Below are positions 56,764 to 64,000 of a stretch of DNA of 64,000 nucleotides, piece after piece; the first letter of the stretch is position 1; every line of letters begins with the position of its first letter. Location: assembly GCA_022605405.1 (NCBI GenBank), contig JABYQQ010000005.1, positions 1,364,001-1,428,000 of the forward strand. The letters run 5' to 3'. The notes below the pieces were generated by a model. That model did not search any database and was not told the DNA's origin. It saw only the letters and a list, made by a program, of their open reading frames with translations. Source of the DNA: Earliella scabrosa. Its lineage: Eukaryota; Basidiomycota; Agaricomycetes; Polyporales; Polyporaceae. The translations under genes were made by a program, and so were the position numbers.

Positions 56764-57362
56764 TCAGTGTGGCACTTGAGGAAGTCGTGGGGCGAGCTCC
56801 TTGGCCTGCACGGCCTGGCGTCGTCTGCGGTGTTCCGCAAGACGGAGGGCGAATATGTCGCGGTGCAAGGTGTACCGCTGGTGCGTCGGCGTAGAGGGCG
56901 CAGGGGATGCGCTTGCTGAGGGCGGAGAGCGAGAGCCTGGCGTCGATCTCTTCTCCGTGTCCTTTGCACCCTTGTCCTCGCCCTCCTTCCCGTCCTTATC
57001 CTTCTCTTTCTCCTTGTCCTTTGCTCTCTCGGCCTTCTTCTTCTGGCGTTCTTCCCACTCCGCCTTCACTTTCGCGATTTCCTCCGGACTGAGCCCCATC
57101 TTCGCGCCCCCCGCGCCCACGCCGTCATTGGTGCTGCCCACCTGACTCGCGAAGCCCGGATCGGAGAGGTGGCTGTCGCAGGTGTAGAGAAAGTCCACGG
57201 TGTTGATGGTGGCGAGGACGGTCGTGGTGGGCTTGTTGCAGATGTAGCATGGCTTTGCCGTGCCTACCGCCTGAATTGTCCAGCAATCAGCACGCGTGTA
57301 TGCGAAAGATTAGAGTCGGTACTCACGCGTTTGTAGTAGAGGTTCGTGAAGGCGGAGGCCAT
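56764..57362 (-). CDS. vfa1: Vps4-associated protein 1 (Vfa1)
   Basis: Two exons (57327-57362, 56764-57270) encode 180 residues (yeast Vfa1 has 203). The N-terminal zinc-ribbon-like part has CYICNKPTTTVL and DFLYTCDSHLSDPGF, giving a C-x2-C ... C-x2-H set. A very charged Lys/Glu helix follows (EEIAKVKAEWEERQKKKAER), then a Pro/Ser linker and a conserved end YTLHRDIFALRLAEHRRRRQ. Vfa1 binds the MIT domain of the AAA ATPase Vps4 and stimulates it in ESCRT-III disassembly at endosomes. The C-terminus may be longer if another small intron exists, but the present stop follows the conserved block closely. It is divergent from the formaldehyde dehydrogenase gene. Confidence 0.88.
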
Positions 57363-59496
<2,134 letters not shown>

Positions 59497-60048
59497 GAGC
59501 GCCGCGTATTCGAACTATATTGGCACATCTAGGGGACGTAGATTTGCGAGCAGAAGCAACAAACACACGGTGTATCATGGAGGAAGAGACGAACCTACAG
59601 TGTATCTCATAGTCCGAATCGAGTATTATTTTTTGACGCAGAGGATGCAGCTCTGGATTCTTGGCTAGTATTCCGCCAAATCGAAAGAATGACCAGCCTG
59701 TTCAAATCCGCTGAGGCTTTGCTGGTGGAAATACCTATCACCGGTATGAGCTAGTGGCTCAGCATCAGTACTACCAGCGATCACGCTCATTCTCTTCTAC
59801 AACGACCTTCCATCTCGTAGAGTCGTCTTGCGCTTCGGCCCGCCCGCGCGTCAAAACGGGAAGCGTCGAGTAAGCGCTCAGCGTTCTTGCTCTCAACCTT
59901 CCATGACTACCAGCACTGTGCGCACATCTGCGGTCCAGATCACCACCGGTATTGACTTCATTTGTGCGATAATATGAAGGGCTGCTTTTGACTATGGTTA
60001 TGCCAAGGTGTAGCGTATCTCCCGGACCCGCATCCTTAGTCAATAACA
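59497..60048. other. Spacer before the F-box genes
   Basis: 552 bp, AT-richer near 59560-59660 (transcript end of the dehydrogenase). No coding model. Confidence 0.6.
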
Positions 60049-62105
60049 ATGAAGTCACCAGCTCCCGAGATGATGTACGTATACTATGGTTAAGGTGTTA
60101 CACCCACAATGAACTGATCCATTGCTGCACTAGCTCACAGGACATACAACGCCAGATTGCCTCCCACGACACCGAAATTCATCGACTGAAGCAGCTCTTC
60201 AATGCCAGTTCGCAGGCTGCGACATTTCCTCCTCACCTCCTCTCTCTCGTGTTCCTCGAATACGCGCGTATCTTCTACGATATACAGCTTTCGACGTGGT
60301 ACGGTGGACTGAACGGACGCCCCACGGATTCATATCACAAGGACATCTACTCGTGGATCGCCGTCTCCCAGGTTTGTCGCCATTGGCGCGAAAGCGCCCT
60401 TGGTTGCGCGAAGCTATGGACTCTCATCGTGCTCGACGAGCGAATACGACCGAGTTTCATCAAGCTTCTCTTGGGCCGCTCCAATGGTCTACCCCTCACG
60501 GTCGTCTTGCACGTGTTACGAGAGGATTGCCAAGAGGACCGCCATTGTCCGACATGCCTCGCACCCTCGGATGAGGCATCCTACAACTACTCCCGCGCAA
60601 TTGGCCTCTTCAAGAGGATACTTCCCAATATTAATACTCTGACGGTTTTCATAGCGAAGACGAACCATTCGGAAGTTTGGGATGCTCTTGAACGTCTCCG
60701 GCGCGCCACGAAGCTTCAGCGGCTGACCATCGAGGCTGTCGAGAATATGCGCTACCACAAGAGCCGCTACCAAGACAGAGCATATGTGACGGTCCCGCAC
60801 AATGTCTCATCGCAAATCCCGTCCTCACTTTGCTCATTGACGATTAGCGGCGTTGGATTTGCCTGGTCCAACACCCTCCTATCTGCGAGCTTGCGCCATC
60901 TCCATGTTTCAAACTACTATTCACAGCTGGGTGAGCCGTTGAGCGTACTGCTCCTGGCCTTGAACAGCATGCCGCACCTCGACTTCCTCCATATCGACTT
61001 GGTGCCCGCGGTACCTCCCGGGACGATTTCGCTTCCACGCGCCGCGCTACCATCCCTCCAAACGCTGCAACTGCCGATCAGACAGTCGGAAAGTGCCGCC
61101 GTCCTCCTCCATCTCGACTTGCCCGACACCACTTCCGTGCTCCTTTTCGACACCACCGCTTATGACAGCATCCTGGAGCCGAGGAAAGAGGTCCCTCAAA
61201 GTGTTTGTGACGACATTGCACGCGCCGTCGCCTCGGTTATGAAGGGCGTGAACATCCACGCGTTCTCGGCGGTCCACAGCAGAGCAAGCTGCCGATATAA
61301 TCCCCCTTCCCTCTGCAGTCTATGGACCGCCAGGTCTCTGCAAGAGCTTGACGCTCCCCCTCCTCCATGGAGCTGCCCAGAGGATACGCCACCCAAGATT
61401 GTGTTTCATGCCGGACTCAACAGTCCGACCGCGGAGGCCATCATCGCCGCACTTGACCTCTCCCACGTACAGGGTCTCAAAATTAGCTGTGACAGCGAGC
61501 ACCATTCACGACAACTGATAGAAGCCGTACGAGGTGCAGAGAACCTCTCGACTCTACACATATCTGGCGAGATCGCCCTCCCGCTCGGAGCAGTCCTGTC
61601 CGGCTGGACTCGGTTCAGAGACGCGGAGGAACTCGCGCGCGTGTCGCGCCCTTTGAATCAGAGGACAGGCGAGCACGATGCCCTGCCTGACTGGTATGGG
61701 TTTGGCGACGTGGCCGACGACGTCTACGGGGACCCCGCTGTGGAAGACGCGATAGAGGAGAATCGTAGCAACTACAGGCCCTGCGGCGGGCCCTATCCCC
61801 TCTTCCCGCACCTACGGAGACTTGTCATCACCCACGTCGACTTCATGCATTCATCGAGGAAGAAGAAGTCAATCTCCGCGGCCGACATGTTCCGGAGTTT
61901 CTACGGGGTACCGTATGGGTTCGACGCGAAGGCGTTCGCGAAAAGCCTGCGGCTCCGACCTGGGCAAGGCGTATCGTCAGTAGTCTGCGTGGAGTTTGCG
62001 CACTGTCTGTGCAACAAGAAGGAGCAACTTCTTCCGTTGATCAATGTGGTGGACGAAGTTGTATGGGATGGCAAACGATTGACGGTGGAGGATATCAATA
62101 CTTGA
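60049..62105 (+). CDS. F-box protein, copy 1 (lineage-expanded basidiomycete family)
   Basis: Two exons (60049-60074, 60134-62105) encode 665 residues. The short first exon (MKSPAPEM plus a split codon) is chosen because it has a clean donor and acceptor, and because the downstream paralog has the same arrangement. A heptad helix (HDTEIHRLKQLFN) is followed by an F-box-like segment: FPPHLLSLVFLEYARIF ... WIAVSQVCRHWRESALGCAKLW. The remaining 500 residues are irregular Leu-rich repeats, as in many Agaricomycete F-box proteins. Such proteins would link Skp1-Cul1 ubiquitin ligases to substrates; the target is unknown. A longer frame opens at 59988 without splicing, but its N-terminus is not protein-like. 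Confidence 0.85.
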
Positions 62106-62426
62106 CGAGCCCCTTGGTTGCGGGGCCAATACTAGTCCTAGTAGTGCATAGATGTATTTCTCTGTTTAGATGTAGTAACTTCGCGTTTTGGAGATTTTCG
62201 GTCCGATCCATGCACTGGCACATCTTCCGATGTAGCATTCCCACGCCCGCGTCGAATACGTCGTCCTACGCATGCAAGCGCTCAGCGAGTTGAAACGGTG
62301 ACAAGTCACGCAACCGCACATGCTTGCTGTCCTCTATCATAGGTCGTTTCCCTCTATCGCTCCGTGATGATTATGTCTGACAACCATCATAGTTGTGACG
62401 GCTAATATCGGTTGTGGACGTTGGAG
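62106..62426. other. Spacer between the two F-box genes
   Basis: 321 bp with no coding model. It must hold the promoter of copy 2. Confidence 0.6.
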
Positions 62427-64000
62427 ATGAAGTCACTGACGGTTGACTCGGAGAGGTTCGTGATCTCATTTCCAGTGAGGGGCTGGTGGACGTGGTAACT
62501 TAATCAGATCTGCCCTAGTTCGGAAGGCTTAAGAAGCCAGGCCGCCTTTCACGACGCCGAGGTTCGCCGACTGAAGGAGCTGTTCAACGGGAACACGAAA
62601 GCGGCGATACTCCCTCCTCACCTCCTCTCCCTCATTTTCCTCGAACACGCCCATGATTTCTTCGAGCAAAGACTGTCGTCATGGTACTGCCCCAAGGATC
62701 CTGTTGGAGAGCCGTCTCACAAGGCTCTCTATTCGTGGATTACCGTGTCCCACGTCTGCCGCAGTTGGCGAACAACCGCCCTTAGCTGCGCGAAGCTGTG
62801 GACTATCGTCGTGCTCGACGAGCGCATCCACCCGGAATTCATCCAGCTTCTCTTGGACCGCTCAAGCGGTCTCTCACTCACGGTCATCTTGCATGTGGCA
62901 CAGGAGGATCATTGCCCGACGTGCATTTCAACCGAGGAGGCATCTTACAACTACGACTGCGCCATCGACGTCTTCAAGAGGATATTACCCGCTATTCGCA
63001 TTCTGAAGGTCTTCGTCGCCAAGGAGAAACACGCAGAACTGTGGAAGGCGCTTAGACGTCTGCGACGTGCCACGAAGCTCGAGGACTTGCATATCGAGGC
63101 CGTCGAATATGTGCGTTTTACCCGGAGCCGCTACCAAGGCGGGGCATCGGTGGTGGTCCCGCACGAGATCTCCTCGCAGATCCCGACTTCCCTTCGTTCA
63201 GTCAAACTATGCGGTGTCGGATTCGCCTGGTCCAACACCCTCCTCTGTGCGACCCTGCGCCACCTCCATGTTTCGAGCTATCAGCCACTGCAAGGGAAGC
63301 ATCTGAGCGCGTTGCTCGCTGCCTTGAACAACATGCCGCATCTTGAATCTTTCCGTATCGATGTGCTACCCCCGTCAATTCTTGGGTCGGAACCCCCACG
63401 TGTCGCGTTACCTTCCCTCCAACGGCTAGAGATCCCATTGAAGCAGGTAGAGAGTGCAGTCCTGCTCCTCCATCTTGACTTGCCCCGGACAGCCTCAGTG
63501 CTCTTCTTTGACACTAGAAGTTTACACGCCGCCTTCGAGAAGGAACCAGAGGTTGATCCGAAGCTTTACACCGATATTGCCGGCGCAATTGCCTCATTAC
63601 TCGATGGCACAAACGTCTACGCGCTCTCGCAGGTCCGTAACGAGTCAGGGTACAGCCTCGACCTCCCCCTCTGCAGCCTGTGGACCACGAGCCCCTCGAA
63701 GAGCCTTGACGGTCCTCCACCGCCGTGGCGTTGCATGGAGACCACGCCACCTCAGGTCGCGGTCCGCGCCGCCCTCAACAGTCCGGTCATGGAGGCCATC
63801 CTCGTCAGGCTTGACCTCTCATACGTGGAAACCATGAAGATCGACGCCGATTGCGAGACCACCGCTCGACACTTGATAGAGTCGGTGCGAGCTGCGAAGA
63901 ACCTCTCAGCACTGCACATATCCGGAGAGATCACCCTTCCGCTTGGAGCGGTCCTCTCTGGCTGGAGTCGCTTCAGAGACGCGGAGGAGCTCGCGCGCGT
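62427..64000 (+). CDS. F-box protein, copy 2 (3' end beyond the window)
   Basis: Two exons so far (62427-62455, then 62519 to the window edge) give 503 residues, open to the last base. It starts MKSLTVDSES and runs AFHDAEVRRLKELFN, LPPHLLSLIFLEHAHDF, WITVSHVCRSWRTTALSCAK, colinear with copy 1 all the way to LGAVLSGWSRFRDAEELAR. The intron (62456-62518) lies at the same place as in copy 1, also after two bases of a codon. This is a tandem duplicate with clear divergence but no stop or frameshift. By alignment to copy 1 about 165 residues remain outside the window. Function as for copy 1: probable SCF substrate adaptor, target unknown. Confidence 0.85.

Overview
The window is nuclear DNA of a filamentous basidiomycete. 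Introns are short (about 50-65 bp) and very numerous, intergenic spacers are small, coding DNA is GC-rich, and several families (tandem P450s, F-box paralogs, PA-domain secreted proteins) look like wood- or litter-decay Agaricomycetes, perhaps Polyporales. That placement is inference. Exon structures below were built by hand from splice signals, reading-frame continuity and family conservation. Every model closes in frame except the last gene, which runs off the window.

Layout. 1-2.4 kb holds no gene I can support. 2.4-7 kb holds a small coiled-coil protein gene divergent from an EF-hand MscS channel. 7.6-24.2 kb is an accessory, metabolism-like stretch: a covalent-flavin oxidoreductase, a secreted PA-domain protein that appears to lack its usual RING end, an MFS sugar transporter, two paralogous cytochrome P450s and a classical SDR. 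No PKS, NRPS or terpene synthase is visible, so it could be part of a catabolic or biosynthetic cluster, or only a loose grouping. 24.5-39.6 kb is housekeeping: Mpo1-like dioxygenase, SNARE Sec22, a proline-rich orphan, exoribonuclease Rat1/Xrn2, eIF2B delta, mitochondrial MTP18/MTFP1 and a FHA-forkhead transcription factor.

40-44.8 kb is the most unusual part. A 3,058-bp DNA transposon with 29-bp terminal inverted repeats and TA target duplications encodes an 860-residue DDE transposase. It sits inside an intron of an unrecognised AT-rich gene with a Cys/His cluster, five bases upstream of the acceptor exon. Removing the element and one TA leaves a normal 54-bp intron.

46-64 kb returns to conserved genes: inositol hexakisphosphate kinase Kcs1, complex III subunit Qcr9 head to head with mitoribosomal uS11m, an ABHD4/5-Cld1-like hydrolase, an equilibrative nucleoside transporter, Vps4-associated protein Vfa1, glutathione-dependent formaldehyde dehydrogenase, and two tandem F-box proteins, the second cut by the window end. 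Divergent pairs with compact shared promoters are frequent. I saw no tRNA, rRNA, CRISPR or origin.
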